From Ensifer adhaerens (GTDB lineage: Bacteria; Pseudomonadota; Alphaproteobacteria; Rhizobiales; Rhizobiaceae), in contig NZ_CP015881.1 in assembly GCF_000697965.2 (NCBI RefSeq), forward strand, positions 124,001-188,000: 64,000 nucleotides of DNA. Reading direction: 5' to 3'. A program made the position numbers and the translations under genes. This document shows positions 33,718-42,765 of this stretch, piece after piece. Numbering within the stretch: position 1 is the stretch's first letter; every line of letters starts with the position of its first letter. Below the pieces are notes generated by a model, which saw only the letters and a program-made list of their open reading frames with translations, was not told where the DNA came from and searched no databases.

Positions 33718-34932
33718 TTAGGCTGCAATGAGTTCGTCGGCTGGGCCGAAGAACTCATAGTGGACCCGCTCGCTGGAAACGCCTTCCCTGGCAAGAGCCG
33801 GGACGAGCGCACGAAGGAACGGTTTGGGGCCACAGAGATAGAATTCGGCATTGGCGATCGGCGTGTGCTTGCGAAGCCATTCCGCGGTGATGAAGCCATC
33901 GAAGTCGTGCGACAGCCCCACGGCATCCCCGTTTGCAGGCGCACTATAGAAGCTGCTGATCGTGATCTTGCCGTGTGCGTCGGCGAGTTCGCGAACATGC
34001 CGATCCATGGCATGCGTGCCGCTGTTCAGCGCGCCGTGGACGAAGTGCGCCTCGAGGTTCGGATGTTCCTCGGCGATCGTCTCGAGAATGCTGACCATGG
34101 GGGTCAGGCCGACGCCACCCGACAGCAATACGACAGGTGCTTCCGGCGCTTCGGGGAGGAAGAAGTCGCCGGCCGGCGGGGTCGCGCTCAAGACCGTGCC
34201 GACGGTCGCCTGATCGTGGAGATATCGGGATCCGCCTTGCCCCTGCGCCTCGCGCTTTACCGAGATGCGGTAGAAGCTGTCGTTCGGCCCGCTGGAGATC
34301 GAGTAGTTGCGCTTCATCTCCAGGCCATTGTCCAGTTGGAAGCGAAACGTCAGATATTGGCCGGGTCTGTGGCGCGCAACGCGACCGCCGTCCTTGGGTT
34401 TCAGGATAAACGAGGTGACGACGTCGCTCTCGCGAACTTTTGAGACGATGACGAAATCTCTCCAGCCGTTCCAACCGCCCGAGCGCTCCATCAGTTCGCC
34501 GCGTATGGCGGTTTCGCGCTCCTTGAGAATATCGGCCAGGAACCAATAGGCCTCGCCCCATGCGTTGAGGAGCTCAGGGGTCGCAGCACTTCCGAGCACA
34601 TCCTCGACGGCGGCGAGAAGAGCCTTGGCTACAAAGGGATAGTGCTCCGGAAGGATATGGTAGCCGATGTGCTTGTGGGCGATCCGTTCGACCACCGGGC
34701 CAAGCACGCCGAGATTATCGATGTTCTGCGCATAGGCGAGAATGGCGGCGGCAAGCGCGTTGACCTGTGAACCGCCTTCGCCCTGATTGGCGTGGTTGAA
34801 CAGCGCGCGGATATGATCGTCACGGAAGAGGCGGGCATACATGCTCTTCGTGATTTCCGTTCCGTGGGCCGCGAGCGCCGGAGCGCTGGCTTTCACGATC
34901 TGGACAGTCTCGGGGGAGAGTGGTTTCGGCAT
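33718..34932 (-). CDS. hmp: flavohemoglobin, nitric oxide dioxygenase
   Basis: 404 aa. Globin domain at about 1-138 (proximal His in ERIAHKHIGYHI), then an FNR-like FAD domain (GQYLTFRF, KRNYSIS) and an NAD domain (VVLLSGGVGLTPMVSILE, FYLCGPKPFLRAL). It oxidises NO to nitrate with O2 and NADH in the cytoplasm. ATG 34932 has AAAGGA upstream. Divergent from nsrR with two NsrR boxes in between, next to the nitrate operon, whose activity can generate NO. Confidence 0.97.
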   Translation of the reverse strand: MPKPLSPETVQIVKASAPALAAHGTEITKSMYARLFRDDHIRALFNHANQGEGGSQVNALAAAILAYAQNIDNLGVLGPVVERIAHKHIGYHILPEHYPFVAKALLAAVEDVLGSAATPELLNAWGEAYWFLADILKERETAIRGELMERSGGWNGWRDFVIVSKVRESDVVTSFILKPKDGGRVARHRPGQYLTFRFQLDNGLEMKRNYSISSGPNDSFYRISVKREAQGQGGSRYLHDQATVGTVLSATPPAGDFFLPEAPEAPVVLLSGGVGLTPMVSILETIAEEHPNLEAHFVHGALNSGTHAMDRHVRELADAHGKITISSFYSAPANGDAVGLSHDFDGFITAEWLRKHTPIANAEFYLCGPKPFLRALVPALAREGVSSERVHYEFFGPADELIAA

Positions 34933-35159
34933 GATTTTTTCCTTTCGGTGGGACGTATCAGTGGGGGCAGGTTGGTGATCCTGGAAATGCAGCCGGCAAT
35001 TCACCGGGCCCGGTGATCGGGAACTGTGTCCCAATCTCTCGCGGCAGCGAATCCCGCGCTCAAAATCCTGTTAATGCGGACTTCGCCCTGGAAGCATTCG
35101 ACGATCATCCTGATCTCAGCTCCGGCTACCGTTCGCGCGTTCATCGCAAATGACCCTTA

Positions 35160-35182
35160 AAGATGTATCTGAAATGCATCTA
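35160..35182. promoter_or_regulatory. NsrR box 1
   Basis: Begins AAGATGTATCTGAAATGCAT and continues CT, an inverted repeat close to the NsrR consensus (AAGATG-C/T-ATTT-N-AAAT-A/G-CATCTT). Located between divergent hmp and nsrR. Confidence 0.85.
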
Positions 35183-35196
35183 TTCGCTTGCGATCA

Positions 35197-35219
35197 AAGA
35201 TGCTAATTAAATGCATGTT
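35197..35219. promoter_or_regulatory. NsrR box 2
   Basis: Arms AAGATGCTAAT and TAAATGCATGTT form a second, slightly weaker NsrR-type site 37 bases after the first and 33 bases before the nsrR start codon; suited to autorepression. Confidence 0.72.
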
Positions 35220-35251
35220 TTTTGAACGGACTTTTTGACGCAGATCCCGCG

Positions 35252-35701
35252 ATGAGGCTCACGAAATACACCGACTATGCGATGCGCCTGATGATCTATC
35301 TGGGCTCCCAGCCCACTGGGCTCAGCTCCATCCGGGAGATATCCGATACCTTCTCGGTCTCGCAGAACCATATGATGAAAGTGGTTCAAGACCTCGCGAA
35401 TGCGGGGTTTCTGGAGGCTGTACGCGGCCGGAACGGCGGTATCAGGCTCGCAAGGGCTGCGAACGAAATCAATCTCGGCGCTCTCCTCCGGCACACGGAG
35501 GAGTTGTCGGATCTGATCGATTGCCGAGGTTGCCGCATCGCGCCGGCCTGCAGCCTGCCGTCCGTCCTTTCGGAAGCCACGGCCGCCTTCGTCGCGGTCT
35601 TCGACAAGTACACGCTTGCGGATCTCGTCGAAAAACGCTCGACGCTCGGCGTGCTCCTGGGTTTCAGGGCAGCGTTGCCGGGCGAAGATTGCACCGTGTG
35701 A
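35252..35701 (+). CDS. nsrR: NO-sensing Rrf2-family repressor NsrR
   Basis: 149 aa. Winged-helix Rrf2 domain (MRLTKYTDYAMRLMIYLGSQ; ISDTFSVSQNHMMKVVQDLANAGFLEAVRGRNGGIRLA) and three cluster cysteines C91, C94 and C100 in CRGCRIAPAC. The C-x2-C-x5-C spacing differs from the C-x4(5)-C-x5-C of well-studied NsrR, but adjacent hmp and two NsrR boxes identify it. A 2Fe-2S or 4Fe-4S cluster reacts with NO and releases DNA. Start 35252 chosen at the conserved MRLTxYTDY; the open frame begins ten codons earlier within box 2. Confidence 0.92.
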   Translation: MRLTKYTDYAMRLMIYLGSQPTGLSSIREISDTFSVSQNHMMKVVQDLANAGFLEAVRGRNGGIRLARAANEINLGALLRHTEELSDLIDCRGCRIAPACSLPSVLSEATAAFVAVFDKYTLADLVEKRSTLGVLLGFRAALPGEDCTV

Positions 35702-35862
35702 CGAAGGGATTGGTGACCCGCGCGTGATAGGTCGCCAGTCGCTCGAGGAATAATAACGCCCGGCACCCCAATGACTCGTCGCGACCTGCTACTTCACGTC
35801 CGATTTGAGGTTGCGCCGCTTTGCTGGGGCGAGCTTGGCCGTGGCTGGAGCCCGCCTGAGCA

Positions 35863-36336
35863 TCAGATCGGTAGCAGCGCGTCCGGCTTGACGTCGCCGA
35901 CCGAGGCGTAGGTGTGCGTCTCCCTGACGCCGGGCAGGGGCAAAATCACCCGTTCGAGAAAATCCTGGAACAGCGACATGTCGGCAATGCGCGCCTTCAC
36001 CAGATAGTCGAAGCCGCCGATCACCATGTGGCATTCCAGAACTTCCGGCGCCTTTGCAACCGCGTCGGAGAAGCGCTCGAAGATATGCGGGGCGGTATGG
36101 TCGAGGCGCACCTGGATGAAGACGACGGTGCCCCGGCCGATCTTCTTCGGATCGAGGATCGCTCGCACGGCCTTCACGTAGCCCTCGCGGAAGAGGCGCT
36201 TCACGCGCTGGCTCGTGCCCGTTGGCGACAGGCCGACACGCTCTGCCAGCTCCAGTGTGGTCCGCCGGCCATCTTCCTGCAGCAATCTCAACAAGGTGCG
36301 ATCGATGGTGTCGAGGCCTGCAATTTCGTTCTTCAC
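35863..36336 (-). CDS. Lrp/AsnC-family transcriptional regulator
   Basis: 157 aa. N-terminal HTH (LDTIDRTLLRLLQEDGRRTTLELAERVGLSPTGTSQRVKRL) and C-terminal RAM ligand domain (HMVIGGFDYLVKARIADM...LPGVRETHTYASVGDVK). It starts with GTG at 36336 because the only nearby ATG upstream is out of frame. Divergent from an EamA exporter 134 bases away, so the two are probably one unit: an amino-acid-responsive regulator controlling the exporter (inference). Confidence 0.93.
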   Translation of the reverse strand: MKNEIAGLDTIDRTLLRLLQEDGRRTTLELAERVGLSPTGTSQRVKRLFREGYVKAVRAILDPKKIGRGTVVFIQVRLDHTAPHIFERFSDAVAKAPEVLECHMVIGGFDYLVKARIADMSLFQDFLERVILPLPGVRETHTYASVGDVKPDALLPI

Positions 36337-36469
36337 ACTATTTTGTCCATGAAAGAGTGATAATCGCTTAGATTCATTGAAATCAGTGTATTTTGACGCG
36401 GCCGTTCGCGCAATACGGTGCTTCTGTCGAAGCCGCCGGGTAAGGCTTCCGCAATGTGGAGAGACGGGC

Positions 36470-37366
36470 GTGCAAAGTGTTACGATGGGGGAGGGCGACC
36501 GCAGCCGGCGGCTGGCGATATGGGCAGGGGTGGCGGTCGTCGCAATCACCACCTTACAGTTTGTGGCCGCCCGGTTCAGTCTGCGCGAGCATCTGACCGC
36601 CGCCGACATCGTCACCTTGCGGTTCTCTGGCGCCGCCCTGGCCTTCCTGCCGGTGTTCCTCAGCGTCGGCTTGCCGAAGTTGATGCAGCTTGGCTGGCGC
36701 AAGGCAACCGTGCTGGCGCTGCTGACGGGGCTGCCCTATCCGCTCATCATCAACCAGGGACTTTCGCTGGCACCGGTCGCCCATGCGGCAGCACTCTCTC
36801 CCGCCGTAATCGTCTTCTTCTCGTTCCTGTTTTCCCGTCTCGTCTTCAAGGACAAGGCCTCCGGCACGCGCCTTGCTGGCGTTGCCACGGTCATTGCCGG
36901 CCTTTTTCTGTTCGTGCTCCAATCGGGCGTCGCCGACGCCGGGACATTGCGGGGTGATCTGTTGTTCGCCGTTTCGGGGTTGATGTTTGCCACCTTTGCG
37001 GTGCTGGTGCGGCTATGGTCCGTCGACGCCGTGACGGCGACGATCGCAGTGGTGTTCTTCTCCTGTCTGCCGTTGCCCTTGCTGCACATTCTGGCGCCCA
37101 GCGGGCTCGCTGCCGCCTCTTTCACCGAAATTGCCACGCAATTCGTCATCCAAGGCTTTCTCGCCGGAGCGCTCGCGAGCGTTCTCTACACCTATGTCAT
37201 CCGTCAATTGGGTCCGCAGCCTGCGTCGCTGTTCATGCCGTGCGTCCCGGTGACGACGACCGCGGCGGGGGTCGTCGTTCTCGGCGAAGTTCCGACGCTG
37301 CTTCAGGTCGTTGCCATTGCCGTCATCACGTTCGGCATGGTCTTCCCGATCCTGAAAAGGGCGTAG
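36470..37366 (+). CDS. EamA/DMT-family exporter
   Basis: 298 aa with two repeats of about five spans each (EamA domains), e.g. LAIWAGVAVVAITTLQFVAARFSL at the start and GFLAGALASVLYTYVIRQLGPQPASLFMPCVPVTTTAAGVVVLGEVP in the second half. The family exports amino acids, purines or other metabolites. GTG 36470 has GGAGAGACGGGC before it; ATG 36485 is the alternative without such a site. Likely controlled by the divergent Lrp protein. Confidence 0.88.
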   Translation: MQSVTMGEGDRSRRLAIWAGVAVVAITTLQFVAARFSLREHLTAADIVTLRFSGAALAFLPVFLSVGLPKLMQLGWRKATVLALLTGLPYPLIINQGLSLAPVAHAAALSPAVIVFFSFLFSRLVFKDKASGTRLAGVATVIAGLFLFVLQSGVADAGTLRGDLLFAVSGLMFATFAVLVRLWSVDAVTATIAVVFFSCLPLPLLHILAPSGLAAASFTEIATQFVIQGFLAGALASVLYTYVIRQLGPQPASLFMPCVPVTTTAAGVVVLGEVPTLLQVVAIAVITFGMVFPILKRA

Positions 37367-37387
37367 GCCGGGCCGGCGACCGGCCTA
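37364..37387. terminator. bidirectional terminator between convergent genes
   Basis: TAGGCCGG at 37364-37371 pairs with CCGGCCTA at 37380-37387, followed by TTT on the plus strand. It lies between the 3' ends of the EamA and efflux adaptor genes. Confidence 0.6.
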
Positions 37388-38536
37388 TTTCTGCGCCTGC
37401 TCGGCCGGCATCGGTTTGACCGGTGCGCCCGGGAAGATTTTCTGCAGGTTTCCCGCGATCACCTGGTCGCCTTCCGCAACGCCTGAGGTCAGGCCGATGA
37501 GATCACCGCTCGTCGGGCCAAGAGTGACCAGCCTTTGTTCGACCGTTTCACCCTTGCCGACGACATAGATGTATTTGCCGAGCTGGCTCGAGCCGAGCGC
37601 CGTTTCCGGCACCATCAGCACGTTCGGCTCGTCGCGGATCTTCAGCCGGACGCGGACATATTGGCCGGGCAGCAGGGAAAGATCAGTATTGTCGATCGTC
37701 ACGCGCGCCACCACCGTTCCGGTATTTCCCTCGACCGTGTTGTTGATGAAGGTGAGGTCGCCGCGATAGCGCGGTTCCTTGTCGCCAGGCAAAAGCACTT
37801 CCGCCTGCACTTTCCCCTTCGCCCGGGCCTTCTGGATGTCGGCGAGTTCTGTTTCGCTCGGGTTGAAGGAAACATAGATCGGCGAAAGCTGCACGAGGTT
37901 GTTGAGCGGTGTCCCGGCGGTGTTGCTGACAAGCGTTCCCTCCGGCGCCTGGTCGCGGCCGAGCCGGCCGGCAAAGGGCGCGTGGATTTCGGTGTAGTCG
38001 AAATTGATCTCGGCGGTGCGCACCGCCGCCCGCGACATCTCCAGTGCCGCTTCGGCCTGGTGCACAGCACTCTGGCGCTGATCGAAGCTGTCCTTGTCGA
38101 GGTAACCCGTCGTGGCCAGTTCATTGCCGCGGTTGAGATTGGAGCGGAGATAGGCGAGCGACGCCTGGTCGCGCTCGACCTGGGCCTTTGCCTGATCGAG
38201 CGCTGCCCGATAATCGCGCGGGTCGATCCGATAGAGCAGATCACCTTCCTTCACATCCGAACCGTCGGGCACCGCCTGCGACTCGATATAGCCCGTGATC
38301 TTGGCGCGGAGCGTCACGTTGCGGATCGCTTCGGTGCGGGCCGAATAGTCGAGATAGATCGGAATGGTTTTCTTGACGACCGAGGCGACCGGCACGGGCA
38401 TGGCCTGTTGCGGCGGCCCCACCGCCGCGCCGGCGTCGCCGCCCTTCAGCTCGAATCCGCCGTTCTTGTAATGATAGGCCGCAGCAAGGGCGGCGACCAC
38501 GACCGCTGCGGCAAGGACCAGTCTCGAACCACGCAT
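37385..38536 (-). CDS. RND efflux periplasmic adaptor (membrane fusion protein)
   Basis: 383 aa. N-terminal membrane anchor/signal (LVLAAAVVVAALAAAYHY), barrel-sandwich hybrid (ITGYIESQAVPDGSDVKEGDLLYRIDPRDY), long alpha hairpin (ALDQAKAQVERDQASLAYLRSN; residues 100-170), and membrane-proximal domain (VMVPETALGSSQLGKYIYVVG). It links the inner-membrane pump encoded next door to an outer-membrane channel, which is not in the window. Start 38536 follows TTGGAGCCTGAC; a TTG at 38548 is possible. Confidence 0.95.
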   Translation of the reverse strand: MRGSRLVLAAAVVVAALAAAYHYKNGGFELKGGDAGAAVGPPQQAMPVPVASVVKKTIPIYLDYSARTEAIRNVTLRAKITGYIESQAVPDGSDVKEGDLLYRIDPRDYRAALDQAKAQVERDQASLAYLRSNLNRGNELATTGYLDKDSFDQRQSAVHQAEAALEMSRAAVRTAEINFDYTEIHAPFAGRLGRDQAPEGTLVSNTAGTPLNNLVQLSPIYVSFNPSETELADIQKARAKGKVQAEVLLPGDKEPRYRGDLTFINNTVEGNTGTVVARVTIDNTDLSLLPGQYVRVRLKIRDEPNVLMVPETALGSSQLGKYIYVVGKGETVEQRLVTLGPTSGDLIGLTSGVAEGDQVIAGNLQKIFPGAPVKPMPAEQAQK

Positions 38537-38551
38537 GTCAGGCTCCAATTC

Positions 38552-41500
38552 CTATTCCGCCGCCTCCGGCTCGTGACGCTGGCCGATCGGCCGCGAGGAC
38601 GTGCCCTCGCGCCATTTTTCGATGACCGCGTAGAAGACCGGGACGAAAATGAGTGTGAGGATCGTCGCCGCCAGCATGCCGCCGAAGACGGTGGTGCCGA
38701 TTGACTGGCGGCTGGCAGCACCTGCGCCCCTGGCATACATCAGCGGCAGCACGCCGAGGATGAAGGCGAAGGCCGTCATCAGGATCGGCCGCAGCCGGAG
38801 ACGCGCCGCTTCCGCGGCGGCTGCGACGACGTCGAGCCCTTCCTCGCGTCGGCGTCTTGCGAACTCGACGATCAGGATGGCGTTCTTGGCGGCAAGTCCG
38901 ACCAGCATCACGAAACCGATCTGCGAATAGACGTCGATCTGCATACCGCGCAGCCAGAGCGCCGAAAGCGCGCCCAAAAGCGCGAGCGGCACTGACAGCA
39001 GCACCATGAAAGGCATCGACCAGCTTTCATACTGGGCGGCCAGGATCAGGAAGCAGAAGACGAGGGCGAGCGCAAAGACGAGCGCGGCGATCGAGCCTGC
39101 CCGGATCTCCTGATAAGTAATGCCGGTCCACTCGAATGTGTAGTCCCTGGGCAGCGTCGTTTTTGCCACCCGCTCCATCGCCGCCACCGCCTGGCTCGAG
39201 CTGAAGCCGGGTGCTGCCGCACCGTTGATCAGCGCCGAGGGGTAATTGTTGTAGTGGGTGATGGTCTCCGGGCCGACCGTCGGCTTGAAGGTTCCTAGCG
39301 TATTGAGCGGCACCATTTCCCCCTCAGTGTTGCGCACGTAGAGACGAGAGAGATCGGTGGCCGAGGCGCGTGCGCCTTGATCGGCCTGCAGCGTCACGCG
39401 GAAGGTGCGGCCGAAGATGTTGAAGTCGTTGACATAGAGCGAGCCGAAATAGATCTGCAGTGTGCTGAAGATATCCGGCAGGCTCAGGCCCAGCAGCTTC
39501 GCCTTGTCGCGGTCGAGGTCATAGTCGAACTGTGGGCTCGAGGTGCTGAAGGTGGTGAACAGCTGGTAGGGATTGATTTCCGGCTGCTTGCGCGCCTCAG
39601 CGATCAGCGCCTGCGTCGCGTCGTTCAGCGCCTCGGCGCTGCGGCCGGCAAGGTCCTCCACCTGGAACTCGAAGCCACCGGTAGCACCCAGCCCCTGGAT
39701 CGACGGCGGGTCGAAGGCGAGCACCAGCGCGTCCGGGATCTGCAGCAGTTGCGGCATCACCTCTTCACGCAGCGCCGAGGCGCCTTGTTCGGGCGGCCGC
39801 TCGTCCCATGGCTTCAATACGGCGAATTGCACGGCCGAGTTTGACTGGGCGGCGAAGGACAGGAAGTTGAAGCCGACGACCGAACCGACGAAATCGACGC
39901 CGGCGGTGCCGCGCAGGATCTCTTCGGATCGCCGCGCGACCGCCTCGGTGCGTTCGAGCGAGGCACCATCGGGCAACTGGATGACGACGAAGAAATAGCC
40001 CTGGTCCTCGACCGGCAGGAAGGTCGAGGGGATGCGCTGCCATAGCGCATAGGTCGAGGCGATCGCGGCGAGGAAGACGGCAAACAGCGCCCAGCGCCAG
40101 CGCACGAGCCCGGCGACGCTGCGCGCATAACCGTGCGACAGGGCGTGAAAACCGCTGTTGAACCAGCGGAAGAGGGCAAAACGCGGCTCGCCGCGATAGC
40201 GCAGGAACGCGGCGCTCAGCGCCGGACTGAGGGTCAGCGAGTTGAAGGCGGAAAAAGCGACGGAGATTGCGACCGTCAGCGCAAACTGGTTGTAGAGGCT
40301 GCCGGCGACGCCCGGAATGAAGGCGACGGGGATGAAGACGGCCAGCAGCACCGCGGTCGTCGCGATGATCGGGCCGGTCACCTCCTGCATCGCCTTTTTG
40401 GTGGCCTCGAGCGGCGGCAGCCCGGCCTCCAGCTGGCGTTCGACGTTCTCGACGACGACGATCGCGTCGTCGACCACAAGCCCGATGGCAAGCACCATGC
40501 CGAGCAGGCTCAGCATGTTGAGCGAGAAGCCGAAGAGATACATGACGACCAGCGTCGCGATCAACGAAACCGGAATGGCGATCGTAGGGATGATCGTCGT
40601 GCGCAGGTTTTGCAGGAAGATGAAGACGACGAAGACGACGAGGGCGAGCGCCTCGAGCAGCGTGAACACGACATCCTTCATCGCCGCCGAGACGAAACGC
40701 GTGGTGTCGTAGAACATGTGGTAGGCGATGCCCGCGGGGAAGCGCTGCGACAGCTCGTCCATCTTCGCCTGCACGCGGGCCTGCAGGTCGAGCGCGTTGG
40801 AGCCCGGTGCCTGGAAGACGGCAAGCACGACGCTTTCCTTGCCGTTGAAGGTGACCGACGAGGAATAGAGCAGCGCGCCGAGCTCGATGCGCGCCACATC
40901 GCGCAGCCGCGTCGTTGCCCCCGTCGTCTGGTCGGCGCGCAGCACGATGTCGCCGAACTGGGACGGGTCGCTCAAGCGTCCGAGCGCGTTGATCTGCATC
41001 TCGAAGGGCGTGCCGGCCGGTGCCGGCGATTGCCCGATCTTGCCGCCGGCGACCTGGATGTTCTGCTCGGCAATGACGTTCTGGACGTCGACGGCGGTAA
41101 TGCCGAGATTGGCCATGCGATCCGGATCGAGCCAGACGCGCATCGAATAGCGGCGCTCGCCGAAAAGCTGGACGTCGCCAACGCCCGGCAGGCGTTTGAG
41201 TGGATCGAGGATCTGCAGGTAGGCGTAGTTGCTGACCGCGGCGAAATCGACCGAATTGTCAGGCGAATCCAGGCTGACGAGCACGGTGAAGTTCGGGATC
41301 TGCTTGGCGATGGTCACGCCGGTCTGGTTGACGAGGGCCGGAAGCGAGGAGGCGGCCTGCGAGACGCGGTTCTGCACGTCGAGCGCGGCGACGTCGATCG
41401 GATAGCCGACCTCGAAGGAAATGATGATGCGCGACGAGCCGTCGTTCGAGCTGGTCGAGGTCATGTAGAGCATGCCGGGCACGCCGTTGATCTGCTGTTC

Positions 41501-41695
41501 GAGCGGCGTCGTCACCGTGTCGGCGACCACCTGGGCGCTGGCGCCCGGATAGTTGGCGGCAACGACGATCTGCGGCGGCGTGACGTCGGGAAACTGCGAA
41601 ATCGGCAGCAGGAAATAGCAGATGCCGCCGGCGAGCGTCATGATGATGGCGATCGCCGATGCGAAGATCGGCCGGTGGATGAAGAAGTCAATCAT
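38552..41695 (-). CDS. RND multidrug efflux pump, inner-membrane HAE1 transporter
   Basis: 1047 aa, twelve spans with two large periplasmic loops. AcrB/MexF-type landmarks include FFIHRPIFASAIAIIMTLAGG at the N-terminus, the proton-relay GLVVDDAIVVVENVERQL in span 4, PVAFIPGVAGSLYNQF, and VGLAAKNAILIVEFA in span 10. Proton-driven efflux of drugs, dyes or plant-derived phenolics. First gene of a pump-adaptor pair; the order pump then adaptor is reversed from acrAB. A divergent TetR-type gene follows on the plus strand. Confidence 0.96.
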   Translation of the reverse strand: MIDFFIHRPIFASAIAIIMTLAGGICYFLLPISQFPDVTPPQIVVAANYPGASAQVVADTVTTPLEQQINGVPGMLYMTSTSSNDGSSRIIISFEVGYPIDVAALDVQNRVSQAASSLPALVNQTGVTIAKQIPNFTVLVSLDSPDNSVDFAAVSNYAYLQILDPLKRLPGVGDVQLFGERRYSMRVWLDPDRMANLGITAVDVQNVIAEQNIQVAGGKIGQSPAPAGTPFEMQINALGRLSDPSQFGDIVLRADQTTGATTRLRDVARIELGALLYSSSVTFNGKESVVLAVFQAPGSNALDLQARVQAKMDELSQRFPAGIAYHMFYDTTRFVSAAMKDVVFTLLEALALVVFVVFIFLQNLRTTIIPTIAIPVSLIATLVVMYLFGFSLNMLSLLGMVLAIGLVVDDAIVVVENVERQLEAGLPPLEATKKAMQEVTGPIIATTAVLLAVFIPVAFIPGVAGSLYNQFALTVAISVAFSAFNSLTLSPALSAAFLRYRGEPRFALFRWFNSGFHALSHGYARSVAGLVRWRWALFAVFLAAIASTYALWQRIPSTFLPVEDQGYFFVVIQLPDGASLERTEAVARRSEEILRGTAGVDFVGSVVGFNFLSFAAQSNSAVQFAVLKPWDERPPEQGASALREEVMPQLLQIPDALVLAFDPPSIQGLGATGGFEFQVEDLAGRSAEALNDATQALIAEARKQPEINPYQLFTTFSTSSPQFDYDLDRDKAKLLGLSLPDIFSTLQIYFGSLYVNDFNIFGRTFRVTLQADQGARASATDLSRLYVRNTEGEMVPLNTLGTFKPTVGPETITHYNNYPSALINGAAAPGFSSSQAVAAMERVAKTTLPRDYTFEWTGITYQEIRAGSIAALVFALALVFCFLILAAQYESWSMPFMVLLSVPLALLGALSALWLRGMQIDVYSQIGFVMLVGLAAKNAILIVEFARRRREEGLDVVAAAAEAARLRLRPILMTAFAFILGVLPLMYARGAGAASRQSIGTTVFGGMLAATILTLIFVPVFYAVIEKWREGTSSRPIGQRHEPEAAE

Positions 41696-42065
41696 GGGGC
41701 CGATCCTTTGGGAGCGCCACCATCGCAGCAGGCGGCGTGGCGGAAACTCGGCACCGGCACGCCCGCCGCGCGGACCTTGCGGTCAGCGACGGTCTCCCCA
41801 GCCTTCAGCCCATCCAGCATGCGCATCATAAGGCTCCAGCACGAGATCATGAAGGGCCGATCCGGTCCTAATCACGACGACCAAATCACGAGCGTTATCG
41901 AATCTAAAAAGTCTCTGCGGTGTGCGCTCTGGCTAAAAGACGCCTGGCGACCGCGCTCACCGACACTGCGCATGAAATTTTTCTGCTGTTACCGCCGCCG
42001 TTTCCGGAAGAGCTCTTTGCCGCAAGCGGATGCTCCTTGATTTGCCACGGTGGCGAAAATGTTAC
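41696..42065. other. intergenic region upstream of the efflux pump
   Basis: About 370 bases with no supported gene. The sequence just before the pump start is GC-rich; 41880-41960 is relatively AT-rich and may hold the pump promoter. No clear -35/-10 pair was recognised. Confidence 0.45.
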
Positions 42066-42097
42066 TGGTCGGTAACATCGTCGCATGTTATCGACCA
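42066..42097. promoter_or_regulatory. large palindromic operator of the TetR-family regulator
   Basis: Arms TGGTCGGTAACAT (42066-42078) and ATGTTATCGACCA (42085-42097) match at 12 of 13 positions across a six-base spacer CGTCGC. A smaller palindrome GTTAC-N6-GTAAC overlaps at 42061-42076. It is 55 bases before the TetR start, the usual place for an autoregulated local repressor. Confidence 0.82.
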
Positions 42098-42152
42098 ATG
42101 ACAGGGCGTCAAGGGGCAAGATTTTCCGCGCCGTTCACGCCGGACCACTGCG

Positions 42153-42755
42153 ATGACAACGGATTTCTGCAAACCATCCCGTCGTTCGCCGCGCGATCGC
42201 ATCGTCGAGGCTGCGCGTGATCTCTTTCGCCGCCGCGGCATTCGCGGAACCGGCGTCGATGCGATTGCCGATGCTGCCGAGAGCAACAAGATGACGCTCT
42301 ACCGCCACTTCAGTTCGAAGGACGAGCTGATCGTCGAATGCCTGCGCCATGCGGGAATGGAGATGGATGGCTTCTGGCGCGAACTGGAAGACCAGCACCC
42401 GGGCGACGGTATCGGTCAGCTCAGGGCCTGGGTCCGGCGTATCGCCGAGCACCTCGGCGAGGACAAGTGCCAATGCGAAATGATGAGCGCCGCCGTGCAG
42501 CTGACCGATGAGGATCACCCTGGCCGCGAGGTGATCCGCCTCTTCAAGGATGCGCAGCGCGACCGGGTCGTCGAGCTGTGCCGCCGGGCCGGCATCGCCG
42601 ACGCAGAGCTGCTCGGCGACACGCTGCTGCTGCTGATCGATGGCGCGCGCGCCGCGCAGCAGAGCAGCGGCGCCGAAGGGCCAAGTGCTCGTTTCGCCGA
42701 GATCGCCGATGCGGCGATCCTGTCTTTTGCCGGCAACAGCACCGCCTCCAAGTAG
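42153..42755 (+). CDS. TetR/AcrR-family transcriptional regulator
   Basis: 200 aa. HTH at residues 14-55 (RDRIVEAARDLFRRRGIRGTGVDAIADAAESNKMTLYRHFSSKDELI). The ligand-binding half has CQCEMMSAAVQLTDEDHPGREVIRLFKDAQRDRVVELCRRAG. Divergent from the RND pump with a large operator between them, so it is expected to repress both. Its stop is 10 bases from the convergent MFS gene. Confidence 0.94.
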   Translation: MTTDFCKPSRRSPRDRIVEAARDLFRRRGIRGTGVDAIADAAESNKMTLYRHFSSKDELIVECLRHAGMEMDGFWRELEDQHPGDGIGQLRAWVRRIAEHLGEDKCQCEMMSAAVQLTDEDHPGREVIRLFKDAQRDRVVELCRRAGIADAELLGDTLLLLIDGARAAQQSSGAEGPSARFAEIADAAILSFAGNSTASK

Positions 42756-42765
42756 CGGCCGTTGC

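Noticed and set aside
40133..42040. 635-codon plus-strand open frame opposite the RND pump
   Set aside because: Low-complexity charged composition and complete overlap with a bona fide pump gene; typical high-GC antisense frame.
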